Positions 1-11,800 of a stretch of 64,000 nt of DNA are shown here, one piece after another; the first letter of the stretch is position 1, and every line of letters begins with the position of its first letter. The DNA comes from Earliella scabrosa (Eukaryota > Basidiomycota > Agaricomycetes > Polyporales > Polyporaceae), in assembly GCA_022605405.1 (NCBI GenBank), contig JABYQQ010000001.1:3038001-3102000 (forward strand). The letters run 5' to 3'. The notes beneath the pieces are model-generated. The model saw nothing but the letters and a program-made list of their open reading frames with translations. It searched no databases and was not told where the DNA came from. A program made the translations under genes and the position numbers.

Positions 1-1643
1 ACAGCAGCAGTTGGTGAGCACTCTGGATTATGATCCACATACGTACGCTTGCGTTGACGATGATGCCATAGTTGTCGGCAACCTGTTCTATTCACAACCT
101 CTACTGAGTGAGTCTCCGGATCCTGCTCCCGACGATCTGCACGCAAACTCCTTTTGACGCGGTGCACCCTCCAGTACAACTTGCTGATGCCTTTGGCGTA
201 TCACATAACGCGGTCGCTGGAATACCCACTGTACTCCAGGCCGGGTGAGGATGTCGTCTTAGTGGAAGTAATGACTTGACCAACGAATCCCACCCTTCCA
301 GCTACGCCACTGGTCTATTGACCCTCTGTCCATTGGGAGACCTGGTGCGACGAAGACCACTCGTCCTACTCCTCATATTCCTCGCAGCATCACTAACAAT
401 CGGACTCGCGGTCACCTCCAACCTGATCGTATTCGAAGTCCTATCCTTCTTCATCGGGTTCTTGACCGTCGTCCCGCAAGTCCTAATGCCTCTAGGAGTC
501 GACCTCGCTCCAGCCGAGCGCCGTGCGACTACTCTCGCCATTCTCTACGGCGGGCTCTCGCTCGGGAACCTCTTCGCGCGCGCGTTGTCCGGTATCGTCG
601 CACAGTTCATAACGTGGCGCGCGGTGTTCTACATCGCGATTGGAATGCAGTATGTCCTGTTCTGCGTCCTCTACTGGGTGCTCCCGGACTATCCCGCGAA
701 GAACAAAGAGGAGACGTATTGGAGCATCTTGCGCAGCATGGCAAAGTACGCGGTGACGGAGCCGCTGCTCATCCAAGCCATCCTGATCAACATCCCTGCG
801 AGCGCGTGCGCTACGAACTACTGGGTCACCCTCACCTTCCTACTGGGCGGGCCAGCATACAACTACTCTACGTACGTCCTTCTCTTCGCTCGGAATCTCA
901 CATGCATGGCGCTGACGTACCGTCTGGGCAGGCTCGCGATCGGCCTCTTTGGGCTGATAGGCATCGTCGGGCTGGCGCTCTCTCCGTTCATTGGACGAGT
1001 GCTCGACAAACTCGTGCCGTGGTACGGGACGCTCATCGCGATCTGCTCGCTCCTGGCCGTCTACACAGTTCAGACGGCGGCGCTTGGCCTGCACATTGCG
1101 GTGGTTGTGGTCGTCTGCATCGCTATAGATATCTTCCGCCAGACGCAATATGTGTCGATCACGAGCGCGGTGCTCGGGTTGGAGCCGAAGGCGCGATCGC
1201 GCATCAACGCAGTGCTCATACTTTCGGTATGTTCTTTGGGCTTTTTTCCCAGCAGAAGGCTGACATCGACTGTTGGACAGATATTCATCGGACAAGTTAT
1301 GGGCACTTCGGTGGGCTCAGCTGTGTTCACGCAGTACGGATGGAGAGCAGACGGGGGTCTCAACATGGGGTGGACAGGGTTGACTTTGATTGTCCTGCTT
1401 CTCCGAGGGCCTCATGTCTCCCGCTACACCTGGATAGGGTGGGAAGGCGGAGCGAAGCCCTGGCTTGCCAGGCAACTGGCCCGGATAGATTCTGTCTCTG
1501 ACGCAGAGAGGGGGACTCCGGGGGTGTCTCAAACAGCAAGTGTTCGTGATGCGGACGACAAGAAGGGCACGGAGGAGACTGTTCAAACAACCTCAGAGAT
1601 CAGGGAGCTACGTAGAAGCGTGGACAATGCTACAGCTGTGTAG
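1..1643 (+). CDS. MFS transporter, 5'-truncated by window edge
   Basis: This is a major facilitator superfamily permease, expected to move a small solute across a membrane; the substrate cannot be told. The frame enters from outside the window. Introns that restore a continuous protein lie at 14-71, 108-174, 245-301, 872-931 and 1227-1280. Splicing gives a first transmembrane helix ending VGNLFYSQPLL and then GDLVRRRP, the MFS motif A loop between helices 2 and 3. Several further hydrophobic helices follow, then a charged cytosolic tail of roughly 70 residues. The YSQPLL and CPLGDLVRRRP pattern resembles bacterial YnfM-like and fungal general-substrate MFS proteins. Reading unspliced through the first intron would place an acidic DDD stretch inside helix 1, which argues for the intron. 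The 60 bp intron at 872-931 has no stop and keeps frame, so its retention would insert 20 residues. Family call is firm, substrate unknown. Confidence 0.85.
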
Positions 1644-1987
1644 TCGAGCACTATGTGTACGTTGATCTCGTGTGAGCAGGTGGCCGTAGTGCTCATCGAA
1701 TGCAAGGAGATACTTATGTTGGCACAGGCGTCACCTAGGGAATCCGAATCTCCATCTCTCGAACGTGGTTCCCTCTAAAGCTTGACAAGACTCGAACGGA
1801 CGACGCGAGCGAACCTTGCTCTGCGCGATCAGGTGACCGTGCGCGAGGGATGACATCACCTGGACCACCTGGCATGAGGAGCGTGCCATGTCGTCATCGC
1901 GAAGGCGAACAGGATCAAAAAGGCAACGCGTGCTTCGCAGCCTGCCAGTATTCCCATCGCCCTCCATCGCTCTTGTCCACTACCACC
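1644..1987. other. Intergenic, 344 bp
   Basis: This stretch lies between the MFS gene and the small membrane protein gene, both on the plus strand, so it holds the 3' end of the first and the promoter of the second. I see no TATA box, repeat or convincing ORF. The last 40 bp are pyrimidine-rich and lead into ACCACCATG, a good start context. Confidence 0.5.
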
Positions 1988-2784
1988 ATGTCTGCCATTC
2001 TCCGCACCCAGACCCTCCGCTCGACCGTCCGCGCTGCTCCCGCAGCCTCTCGCGCAGCAGCCTTGGTGAGTAATTCGTTTCGATCCAAACTGGCGCGAAT
2101 TGATTAATTGCGTTACATTACTAGCATCCGCGCGCGTATGCGACGATCCCCGACCCTACTCAGCCAACTGACTCGCCGAAACCGAACGATGTTCCCAAAC
2201 CCTCGGGCGGTGGCAGCAATCTCTTGCTCGTTGTCGGGGGGCTCGCGGCCGTTGGCGGAGGCTACTACTACTACAGCCAGACCCAGGATCCTCATGCGCA
2301 GAGGAAGGCGGACGAGGAGCGTGTGAAGCAAAAGGCGAGCGAGCTTCGCGATGCGGGCAAGGCTACCGCACACGATGCCGTGCGCGAGGGCCAGGCAAAG
2401 TACGAGGATACCAAGGTGTGTCCAGCACAGTGTCTGCCTGTTCGTGGCAGAACATTGACGTAACATTCGTGCTAGTCGGATGCTCAGGATAAGCTCGCTC
2501 AAGCACGTGCGCAAGCTTCCCAGACTGTGGACGATGCCCGCAGTACCGCCGCACGCCAGTACGACCATGCGAAGGCGACCGTCGTGGACGCGACCCACAA
2601 GGTCGAGCAGACCTATGAGGCTGCGGCGAACAAGACGAAGGCGGAAGCGCAGGGCTGGAACCAATGGTTCTGGAGCTGGTTCGGGTACGGGAAGTCGAAG
2701 GCTGACGACGCGAAGCGCGAGGGTGCGCAGAAGGTTGTGGAGGGTGCACAAAAGGTTGAGAAGGAGGCCGGCAAGCACACATGA
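1988..2784 (+). CDS. Single-pass mitochondrial-type membrane protein, copy A
   Basis: The predicted protein has 225 aa from exons 1988-2065, 2125-2415 and 2476-2784. The first 26 residues are rich in Arg, Ala, Ser and Thr without acids, like a mitochondrial presequence. A Pro-rich linker follows, then one Gly-rich transmembrane segment (about residues 55-75) that ends in four tyrosines. The rest is a long Lys/Ala/Glu/Asp-rich helix with LEA-like repeats (AQKVV, AKREGAQ) and a Trp-rich patch near residue 190. It recalls small fungal proteins annotated as calcofluor-white-hypersensitive, but that name comes from memory and the role is unproven. The start was chosen for its ACCACC context and because the presequence begins there; upstream in-frame ATGs give an unlikely N-terminus. 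A second protein of the same architecture lies at 19129-19749. Gene structure is firm, function is not. Confidence 0.8.
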
Positions 2785-2957
2785 AGTCTTGTTCGCGCTC
2801 CCGTTCTGGTGCCACGACCTTGTCACGAACAATCTGATGAATACTATTTGTAAACCCTGTAGCAGTACTGTAATGACTTCTTCATGATAACTTGACACAA
2901 AACGAAACAAGGATTGGCAAATGATGATGCGGAGCGAGAGAAGACGAACTATCGAAG

Positions 2958-5508
2958 TCAATGTCTCCGGTCCTGCGATCTTGTACCATGGTACTGTAAA
3001 ACTCTGCTGGATGTCCCCGTTAATGTCGACGTTTGTAGGTCTCCTAACTTCTGGCCGACCTGCGATGGTCGATGGTCGGTTTGCAGTTGTTCAACACGCG
3101 GGTGCAGCACACTGGCGGCACTCGCCCCCGCGAAGCGGCCGGTCGACAGGACTGAAGGCGTCGAGGAGGATGGCCAGTTCGGGAGTTCGTGGCTAATCCC
3201 TGCCGGTCTAGTATCTGCCATAGCATCCACGGCAGGGGAACCCCTGGCTGACACCTGTACCTCTGCTGGCCCATCCCTGCCTCCATCTGGGGTCTTCTCT
3301 CGGACAGTTCGTCCTTCCGAAGCTGTAGGCTTCTTCTGCTTGAGCTTGCGCATCATCTGGTAGCGCGCGACGACTTGCGTCTCTGTGCTACTCGCGAACT
3401 GCTCCGAGGGAGACTGCCGCTGGCACGGCCCGCACGAGCACCGCTGAACGGCGCCATAGTGCCCGAGCCACTCCTCGAGCCGCTCGGGCGTGTAGCGCGT
3501 GCGGAGGAGCGCGAGCGTAGAGCGCACGCCCGCGTCCTGGTAGCACGGCAGCTCGATGCGCGCGTGTCGGCGGAGGAGAACGCGCTGACACCGGTTTCGG
3601 AAAGCTTTGCAGTCGAGGCTGCCCGACGGCGCGGGTAGGTTGGACTCGGAGGAGGTCCCCGAGCCTGATGTCGGGGCTGCCTTGCCTTTGGCCTTGGAGT
3701 CCCTCTCCTTGCCCTTCCGACGCTGAGGACCAGTGATGCCTCTGCATTCGGTGCAGTTCTTGCATGGCTGCACCTCGCCGGACCTCGCGACCTGGGCGAG
3801 GCGCGCTTCGAACTCGGCCTCGCCGATGCATATGAAGCGTGTGTTGCCCTCTTCGTCCGGGTGCGTCTCGCGGCTGTTCGTCATGTGCCGGACGACCGAG
3901 TCCGGGCGGCCGAGCGCGCGCGGCGGGCGGTGTAGCGTGCAGAGGACGCGCAGGCCTGGGAGGTGCTGGAAGATGACGTGTCGGTCGACATCGGCGAGGC
4001 GGCCACAGTCGACAAAGCATGGGGAGTGCGAAGAGGAGGAGGACGCAGGGTGGGCGGAGGACGAGGCGGGGGGATGGGATGGGGTTAGGGGGATGTTCTC
4101 TTTCTCTGTCACCTTCGCTTTCGCTTTGTGCTTCCCCTTCTGCTTGGCGGGTTTGTGGGCGTCGGAGCTTGCGGGAGGGTAGAACGGGCAGAGGTAGCGC
4201 TTGACTAACCCCCCTTCCGCCGTCGAGTCGTCCTCCTTCGACGCCGAACCTGGAGGAAGTGCGCCGTGTGCTCTCTGCTTTCCCTTGTGGTTCGACGTAT
4301 GCTGTAACCCTGGTGTATTCGTGGACGCTGTCTCAAGGTGTCCCGGTGTGTTGACCTTGGGGGCCGCGGCCTCCTGGGCACGCTGGCGCAATTCGGCGTA
4401 GAATTCGGGCGGGAGTTGTCTACCATTTTGGGGCCAGCCGAGTGCGCGGAGGTACGGGTACAATGCCTGTGGATACTCGAAGCGGCATGTAGTGGAACGG
4501 TCTGTCAGCGTCATATTGGCACCATCAGCATCGTACTGAAGGAGCTGGATCAATTTAACACGTACCTCGGTTCCTGGCCGAGGGAGCGCTGCCTTCATAT
4601 TCTACTGGCTGTGGTGGGCCAACGACAGTTTCAGCGACAGTCTGAATGGTTCGACTGTCGTGTTCCCGCCCAGTGGGAGATCCCTGCCCTTGCTCTTCCA
4701 CTGGCACGTACGAGGGGCCGGCGGTCTGATGGTCTAGTCCCAGTGGGGTGGCGGGCTGCTGGACTGGAGCGGAAAGGTCTGGCAGACCTCGCCGCCGCTT
4801 GCGACTCGGTGGACGACCCTGGGTGCCCGAAGCCTCTATCTCCCCGCTATCGCGCGGTCGCTTCGTGCCACCGGTGACGGGAGGCGTTGGTACACGAGCA
4901 GTAGGAGGACTAGACCAGAAGGACGGCATGAGATTCAGTGCAGGGCGCACGGGAATCGGAGCGGCGTAGTGCACCAAATCTCCAGGGTAGGGATGGTGTG
5001 TTGGTGGTGGCGGTGGCGAAGAAGGGAGAGGGGGTTGACTAGGACCAGGAGGCATAGAGTATCCCGGTTGGTAACCGTAAAGACTCGGGGCAGCATCAAC
5101 GAGTGATGGGAGAAGCTCTTGGTGCGACGAAGATGCTGAAGGGTAGAAAGTGTACTGTGGGTCGAATAGTCCAGGATCTATGGGAATCGGGATATCGGTC
5201 GGTAGAAGAGAGTGATTGCTTGAGTATGGATAGTCGGCAGGTGGGGCAATGGTGGATGAGACGTCATCGTACGGAAGATCATCGGGTGGGATTTGAGCGT
5301 GGTACTCCACGTCTAGGAAATCGAATGCTGAGGCGGGATCCCAGTGTGCGACGTCGATCTCTTCGGCACTATCCGCATGGTGAATATGGGTGGTGGCTTG
5401 ACTGATGTCTTGATATGCAGAGACGCCTTCTAGGAGGGCCGTCTCTTCGCGGAGCCAATCTGCAGGGTTATCAGGAAGGGTGATATATTCGAGCGTGGAT
5501 AGATCCAT
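2958..5508 (-). CDS. Zinc-finger-like nuclear protein A (paralogue of 22861-24620)
   Basis: The predicted protein has 828 aa from exons 4566-5508 and 2958-4501, with a 64 bp intron (donor GTACGT, branch TGCTGAT, acceptor ACAG). The N-terminal 310 residues are acidic, Ser/Pro-rich and low complexity, like an activation region, with a basic KRPRDSGE stretch. Around 419 is CPFYPP; around 476-494 is CFVDC followed by DRHVIFQHL, a degenerate finger. Near 561-567 is a CKNCTEC cluster. Residues 614-675 hold a block, RIELPCYQ to EEWLG to CSCGPCQ, that is clearly shared with the gene at 22861-24620. I do not recognise this block as a named domain. A DNA-binding regulator is the simplest idea, but it rests on composition and the finger-like cysteines. 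The start has a TATA box about 75 bp upstream. The gene is convergent with copy A of the membrane protein and divergent from GH16. Confidence 0.75.
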
Positions 5509-5581
5509 TTTCCGGGTCCAACAGGTGGATAGTAGAGGAGTCAGAAGGGGCGTGTATCACGTCAAGAATGCCCACTTGGGC

Positions 5582-5589
5582 ATTATATA
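5582..5589 (-). promoter_or_regulatory. TATA box of zinc-finger-like gene A
   Basis: Read on the minus strand this is TATATAAT, about 75 bp before the start codon at 5508. Position and sequence fit a core-promoter TATA box. Confidence 0.5.
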
Positions 5590-6799
5590 CAGACCTCCTA
5601 TTGAGTTCATCATGAGATCGTTGTCGTTCGCTGTTCCGAGTTGTAGAGTCAGCCTACGAACGAGAGAGCGACGAGAGCCTATTGGACAACTCACCACCAT
5701 GAATGCCACTATTGTGTCCAGCAGAAGTCCAAGTGCGGTCTCCCAGTGAGATGTCGGTATGTTCGACAACTCCGTGTTCAACTCTGTGTTGAAGAGAAAC
5801 ATGATACCAGCGGCATCTGCAAGTCAGGCTTCATCCTGAGCCCTCATGGGCTCGGATGCCAGCTATCAATTGTGAAGTAACAAGCTGAGCGACTGTGCCT
5901 GATACCCGACTTCCTGTCTGGAGTCAATATGAGAAACGAATGTCATACCTCCGAGTCCAAGGTGATTATACGGAGACAGGATCACGGCAACACATGCACA
6001 GACCCCCTAGCTTTGAGTCATCCGAGCATCTTTGGTTTTACAGCTAACGATAGCGAACAAGAGGAGAGGCCTCGTGGATCCTACATATAGCTCCGTGGTG
6101 GTTGACAAGTGAAGAGACAGTCCACGTGGCACAGGCGAGCGTTCAGTATACAATTGAATTGTTCAGAGACGCCCATGTCCAACGATTGTGGGAGGTTCGC
6201 TCTTGTACCCCACGGCGCATACAAGACAGTCCCCAGTGTTGTGAACGGGAAACAATTGCAGTACATATGCACGTCTAGAGTACTTGAGTCTAGTGTCTAA
6301 CGCCGTGACCTGTGTCTCTGCAGTGGCAGTCTGTGCCCAACATGATTCCGCCATACCCCGGGCGGCCGGAGCGCTCGGCTGGGTCTTCCTGACGCCCATA
6401 ACCTTTGACTCCTGTAAAGCTCTCGAGTCTCGACCAGGCACCTCGATCGCAATGATGGGTTGCATCCACATCGCAAAGTTCCTCGAACTCAGCTGCCTCA
6501 CAAGAACTGTGTTTCGCTCCAGCATGTAACAACGGACCTCAGACTGGCTCGACACACACTGCATTAGACTGCATTACAAGCCGGTGATTGTATGCCGTGG
6601 AGCGGGTGTCTTGTCGCCATGCAACGGAGATATCTAGCGAGGAGTAACAACGCAAGTACCGATCAATAATATGTACGTTAGCTAAGCGAAGAGCGCCCTA
6701 GCATGCCTGGCAGCCTCATCTCTCTCGTTCCCGAAGAACGCCGCAAATACGTTCTTGCTTTCCTACCTTCACCATCTCCCTCCGTCTTACGATCTCAAC
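5590..6799. other. Divergent promoter region, 1.2 kb
   Basis: This is the rest of the spacer between the minus-strand zinc-finger-like gene and the plus-strand GH16 gene, so it should contain both promoters. The short ORFs in it have no recognisable domains and overlap on both strands. I found no repeat or mobile element here. Confidence 0.45.
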
Positions 6800-8488
6800 A
6801 TGCGCCTAGCCATCCCGCTGGCATCCACTCTTTTGGCTATCACCCCTGCCTATGCAGCGTACAACCTTGTCAAGGAATACAAGGGCCAAACTTTCTTCGA
6901 CGGGTGGGACTTCTACAACAACCACGACAATACCACAAACGGTGCGTGAATGTGACGCGTCTGTATTGGCAGGAAGCTCATAAGCGCGCTACTTAGGTGA
7001 TGTTTTCTACCTTGATCAGGCGAAGGCGAGCTCCTCCAAGCTGGCGTACGTGAACGACGCCGGCAATGTGATCATCAAGGTCGATGACCAGGCCTTTGTG
7101 CCTTGGAATGAGAAACGGAACTCGGTAAGTTTCCTGTATTTCACAAGCGCGAGCGCACCCTGCCGGGATCTACTACCTGTCCCTCCAAGCGCATATCTTC
7201 CCGCTGAATGAATGTCCCCTGAGCGGCGCTTTGTGTCGTCTGAAACGCGCAACTGATCAATCAGTCCGCGTCCAACCTTCATGGACTAAAAGAGCGTTTA
7301 TACTGAACTCCGCATCTGTAGGTCAGGATTGAGACCAAGGACTACTTCCCCCTGGGTACCGTCCTCATCTTCGACGCAACGCACTTGCCATTCGGTTGCT
7401 CTGTGAGTTGAGTCGCAACGGCGTGTGCGCACTCTGTTCACATGGGACTGGCAGGTATGGCCTAGCTTCTGGACCAAGGGGCCCAACTGGCCCGACGGTG
7501 GCGAGATCGACATCATCGAAGCTGTGAACCAGATGGGTGCCAACCAGATGGCTATTCATTCCTCTACCGGCTGCACGGTGTCCGGCGCGGACTGCTCCGA
7601 CGGTGCTGGCTGCACCATCCTGGACCAGAACGACAAGAGCTACGGTCCTGATTTCGGCTCCTCAGGCGGTGGAGTTTGGGCGACACAGTTCGATACCACC
7701 GGCATCAAGTGAGTGTCTTGTCTTCCTTGGAGCATATTTAAGGGCTCATCTGTTCTCCTGCTGTCAGCATCTGGTTCTGGAGCGTGAGTATTCTTGAGGT
7801 AGCCATGAATCACGTCCATAACTGACTGTGATGCTAGCGGAACGATGTCCCTGAGGCCGTCAGCGGCGCCACTGACACTGTCGACCCCACCACCTGGGGA
7901 ACGCCGACGGCTGCGTACAGCACGGAAAGCTGCGACATCGAGAAGTTCTTCACGCCGCAACAGCTCATCATCGACATTACTCTGTGTGGTGACTGGTACG
8001 TACATGAGCTGTTCAAGCATCCCCAGTAAAGTAACGCCCCTCCAGGGCGGGCGTGGTGTACCAGGACACGTGCGGCGGTCAAGAAAATGCCGACAAGCAG
8101 CCCCGTGAACAATGCGTACGTGGCCGAGTATATGTTCACTATGCCCGTCGCTGAAACATCGCCCGTGCAGTACCTCAACAATGTCATCAACGAAGGCGCG
8201 AACTACGCTGACGCGTACTTCGAGATCGGTTACCTGAAAGCGTTCTCGTCTCAGCCCCTTCTCTCCGCCACTGTCTCTGGCACTGAGACCATTCTTACTA
8301 CCCCCACGACCGATGCGAATGGCCCTGCTAGTACTACGGGCACCAATACTGGCACCAACTCCGGCACCAACACTGAGGACGGTGCTTCTAACGATGACAG
8401 TAACGCAGCCTCTTCTGTCAACGCGCGCAACTGCATTGCGGCTGTCGCGGCGATGATGGTGTCTGCGTGCACTTGGGCTATGTTGTAG
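6800..8488 (+). CDS. GH16 endo-1,3(4)-beta-glucanase, secreted, probably GPI-anchored
   Basis: The enzyme is predicted to cleave beta-1,3 or mixed-linked beta-glucan in the cell wall or outside the cell. The protein has 388 aa from eight exons: 6800-6941, 6997-7124, 7322-7402, 7455-7708, 7768-7783, 7838-7995, 8046-8115, 8171-8488. Residues 1-19 are a signal peptide ending AYA. The GH16 catalytic strand reads GGEIDIIE, with Glu134 the expected nucleophile and Glu139 the acid/base. It is preceded by WPSFWTKGPNWP, typical of fungal laminarinase-type GH16. Six to eight cysteines probably pair. After about residue 320 comes a Ser/Thr/Asn/Gly linker and then a hydrophobic tail, the layout of a GPI-anchor signal. 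The second intron is 197 bp, long for this window. It stands beside three GH17-like genes, which suggests a glucan-remodelling neighbourhood. Confidence in family is high; anchor and exact linkage specificity are inferred. Confidence 0.92.
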
Positions 8489-8892
8489 GGGACTCGGACT
8501 TGGGGATGTGAGAGGTTTATGGACACATGTTTAGCACGAACACACTACATCTCATCTGACTGCATGTCGGTCGATATACTCTGCTTAACCACCGAGCACT
8601 GACGAGCGCCGAGACTGTTCGAGGACAACATGAGCATCTTGGCCTGGTGAGCCTGGCCTTCGAGTTCGTGGGCGCCTAATGACGTTGGCTGGAACTCACG
8701 CAGGAGTTCAGCCACCAATTCCTTCGTAGTACTCTCCACACGTGCTGCGACCAGGTTGCGACGACACTCACGGAGTGCTGCATTGCTTGATGTATATCTG
8801 ACGTACCTCACGCTAATCTCGCTGGACTGCTCTACTCGTCGCTTGCTGAAACCAGGAGCACTGACATCACTGCCCCGTACGTTGCAACCACC
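8489..8892. other. Intergenic, 404 bp
   Basis: This spacer separates the GH16 stop from the gelsolin-repeat start, both on the plus strand. It should contain the GH16 3' end and the next promoter. I see no TATA box or gene in it. Confidence 0.4.
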
Positions 8893-11800
8893 ATGGATGT
8901 CCCCCGCCCCTCCAGCGCCGCCCGTCGGAGTACGATGAGCATACCTACGAAACCAGATGCATCCCTAGCGGAGTGGACCAGCAAGATCAAGGCGTTGCAG
9001 AAGCAGGTGGACGAGGACGAGGAGGCGGAGACGAGGAGGCTCGAGGCAGAGATCGCAGCGTCGAGACAGGCCCGCATACGGAGGAGCACGAACCTTGGCA
9101 GCCGCACCAACAGCATCGATTTCTGTGAGTTCTACGATGCTGCATGCTCTGCTTTCCTGATTCTAAGGGGTCGTGGTGCTCCGCAGCTCAGAGTGGGGTC
9201 GCGGCTGCAATCAAGGCAGAGGACCGATCTGTGGTCTCGGACGAGCCCTTGACTACGGTGCAGAAGCAGAGGAATCAAGACGATGCTCTTCGCAAGCTCA
9301 TGGGTGAAGATAGTGCTCCCCGACCGTCTAGCCACGCCTCTGGCCCTGCTCCTGAGCCCGCACACGCGTCCGCAGCGCCGGTACAATCGAAGCGACCATC
9401 CTCTCCCATATCCCTTGCTGCGTTCATTGGTGGTCGCGCCACTGGCCCCCGGCTAACGAAGCATGCACCTCAGCAAGATGCGCACGATCCCACACAATTC
9501 GAGCAGCGTACACATATATCGGCTCCTCACCCTGTGTTTGGCCGTGGAGGGGTAGCTATGCCCGGCATGACCGGTAACGCTAGTGCTTCTGTGGTTTCTC
9601 GTGCCATACGAGACGAGGAAGCTAGGTCTGCATCCTCGTCCAGTGCATCTCCAGCGCGGGACCGTAGGATCAGCACACCCTCGACAGTCTCGACCAGCCG
9701 TCCGGTAGTGGAACGAACGCAGGAACGCGAGCGCGAAGTCATCCCCAGTCACACGGGTTCATCTCAGGCAACTCGTCTTACGCGCGAAGACGATGCTCTG
9801 TCCAGAGACCGTCGTATCAGCACCCCTTCAAAGGTGTCAAGCGTACGTGCCGCAATGGAGAGGGTCCAGGAGCGCGAGCGCGAAGTCGTCCCGAGTTACA
9901 CGGGTTCCTCGTCAGTACCTATCAGGCAGCGCACGATCAGCACGCCTACGGGTGCTGCTCCAGCCAAGTTCAGTTCCCCCGCAGAGACGTTCACTACGAA
10001 GCCCAAGGCTGATCCAATCTCTCGTCCCCTCTCGCGCTCTCCGAACCCTATCATCCGCCCCATCACCCCCCGCACCAGTAACGCACCGGGCATTCCCCAA
10101 TCAGGGTCCAAGTCTCCTGCACCTCGTCCACCTTCGGCGGCGTTCCAAACACCTCCACCGCCCTCTCCGTCTCGCTCCCCGATGCAAGGGCAACCGTTAC
10201 CTGGTCTGGCACGTCCCATCCAACCCAACCCTCGTCCCTCGTTTGGGAGCCCCCAGATGCCACCCTCGCATAATCCCTCGCCGGCGTTCCTCAGACCGCC
10301 TCCTCCGAAGGAGCCTACACCAAGCCTGAGCAGATTGAAGGGACGTGGATTCGTGAAGAACATGGTGGAGAAGAGCGCGTCGCTCGAGGTGACGTCCCCT
10401 GAAGGCTCCCCAACTCCGGACAAGACGCTTTCACCCGGAAGGAGACAGAGCTCAGTACTGGACCGCTGGCAACACAACACGGGAGGATCCACTCCTCCGC
10501 CCGTCATCTCTCCGAAGCCGATGCCGCTGCGGAAGTCGTTCACAGCTGATCCAGGCTCGCCGACCTCGTCGTCTTACAGTGTGCCATTGAAACGCGAGAG
10601 CACTGGACCCGTGCTGAAGTCAAAGGTCTCGCTGCCCAACCTCCCTACGATGCGGACCGGAGACTCGATCGGCGCCTCGTCTTCTGTTAGCGAGAGCAAG
10701 TACAATGGGCCGCAGTTGGGCTCCGCTAAGACAGTCATCACATTCATTCAGCCGACGAAGACAGGAGAACAACCTGCATCGCCTCCACGAGAGCACATCA
10801 CCGGAGATGCGGACGAACTGGGCATACGTGTACGGACTCGGACGACCAGTGGCGGATTGGTGCAGGAACGAGGTACGGCGGGATTGCCTGCGGGCACATC
10901 CGGAAAGCCGCTCAGTCATGTAGGTTCATTCTGGTAACATGTTGTTTGTCTGTGATGTTTTTCCAGCAATCCACGCCCGCTTTGCTTTCTGCTTCGCCCT
11001 TGCTTTCTCCGTTCTGCTCGCGCGACCAGGACTGACGCGACGGTCTTTGCTTTCGTCTTTTGCGTGTAGCCTACCAAGGAGCGGGCTAAGAAGCCCCGCA
11101 AGGGCAAGAGCGTGGCCGCCGTCGCGAGCGCATCGAAACTGGGAGCGATCCGCGAGGCATCCCCGACGAGGACCGACCCCGCACCAGCGCCGGCTCCCCA
11201 CGTTGCTGAGCCCGCACGTGCGCCGCTCACGCTCTCGCCACCTAACATCATTGCTCCAGTCGAAACGACATCGCCCACCACTCAATATCCGTCGCCTCCC
11301 TCAACCAAGGGCCGTGCAGTCTCACCCTCGTCCAAGCCTCCCATCTCCCCGAAGCCCTCGCTCGACGTTCAAGCACCGCCAGCTCCCGGAACGGCTTCAA
11401 GACCTAGTCCGACAAGTCCGCTCGCACCTCCACCCTTGGCGCGCAGCCCTTCAGTGACTCCTCCCCAGAGCACAGCGCAGAAGACCGACAAGCCGCCTGC
11501 AAGCCCCGCACGGCATGCACGTATACCCAGCACCGGGAACCGCGCGACTGTCATGGATGTTGCGCAGGCGTTCAACGAAGCGCTCACGCGCCAGCCCTCA
11601 TCTTCGCCGGTCGTGTCCCCTACCGAAACCAAGGCACCATCGCCACCGTCATCCTTGGGCGCATCGCAAGCGCCCCAGACTACCCCAGCTGCGGACGAGG
11701 AGGAAGAGTACATGGCGCCGAACGTGAGGAGCATGGTCGCAAACTGGGGCCCCCGAGCATCGAGCACGAATGGCATGCCCGGAGCTAATGGCATGAACGG

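Noticed and set aside
614..1501. Long plus-strand ORF of 295 codons inside the MFS gene
   Set aside because: It is an out-of-frame shadow of the MFS coding sequence, rich in Arg/His without domain signal; the other frame has clear membrane helices.
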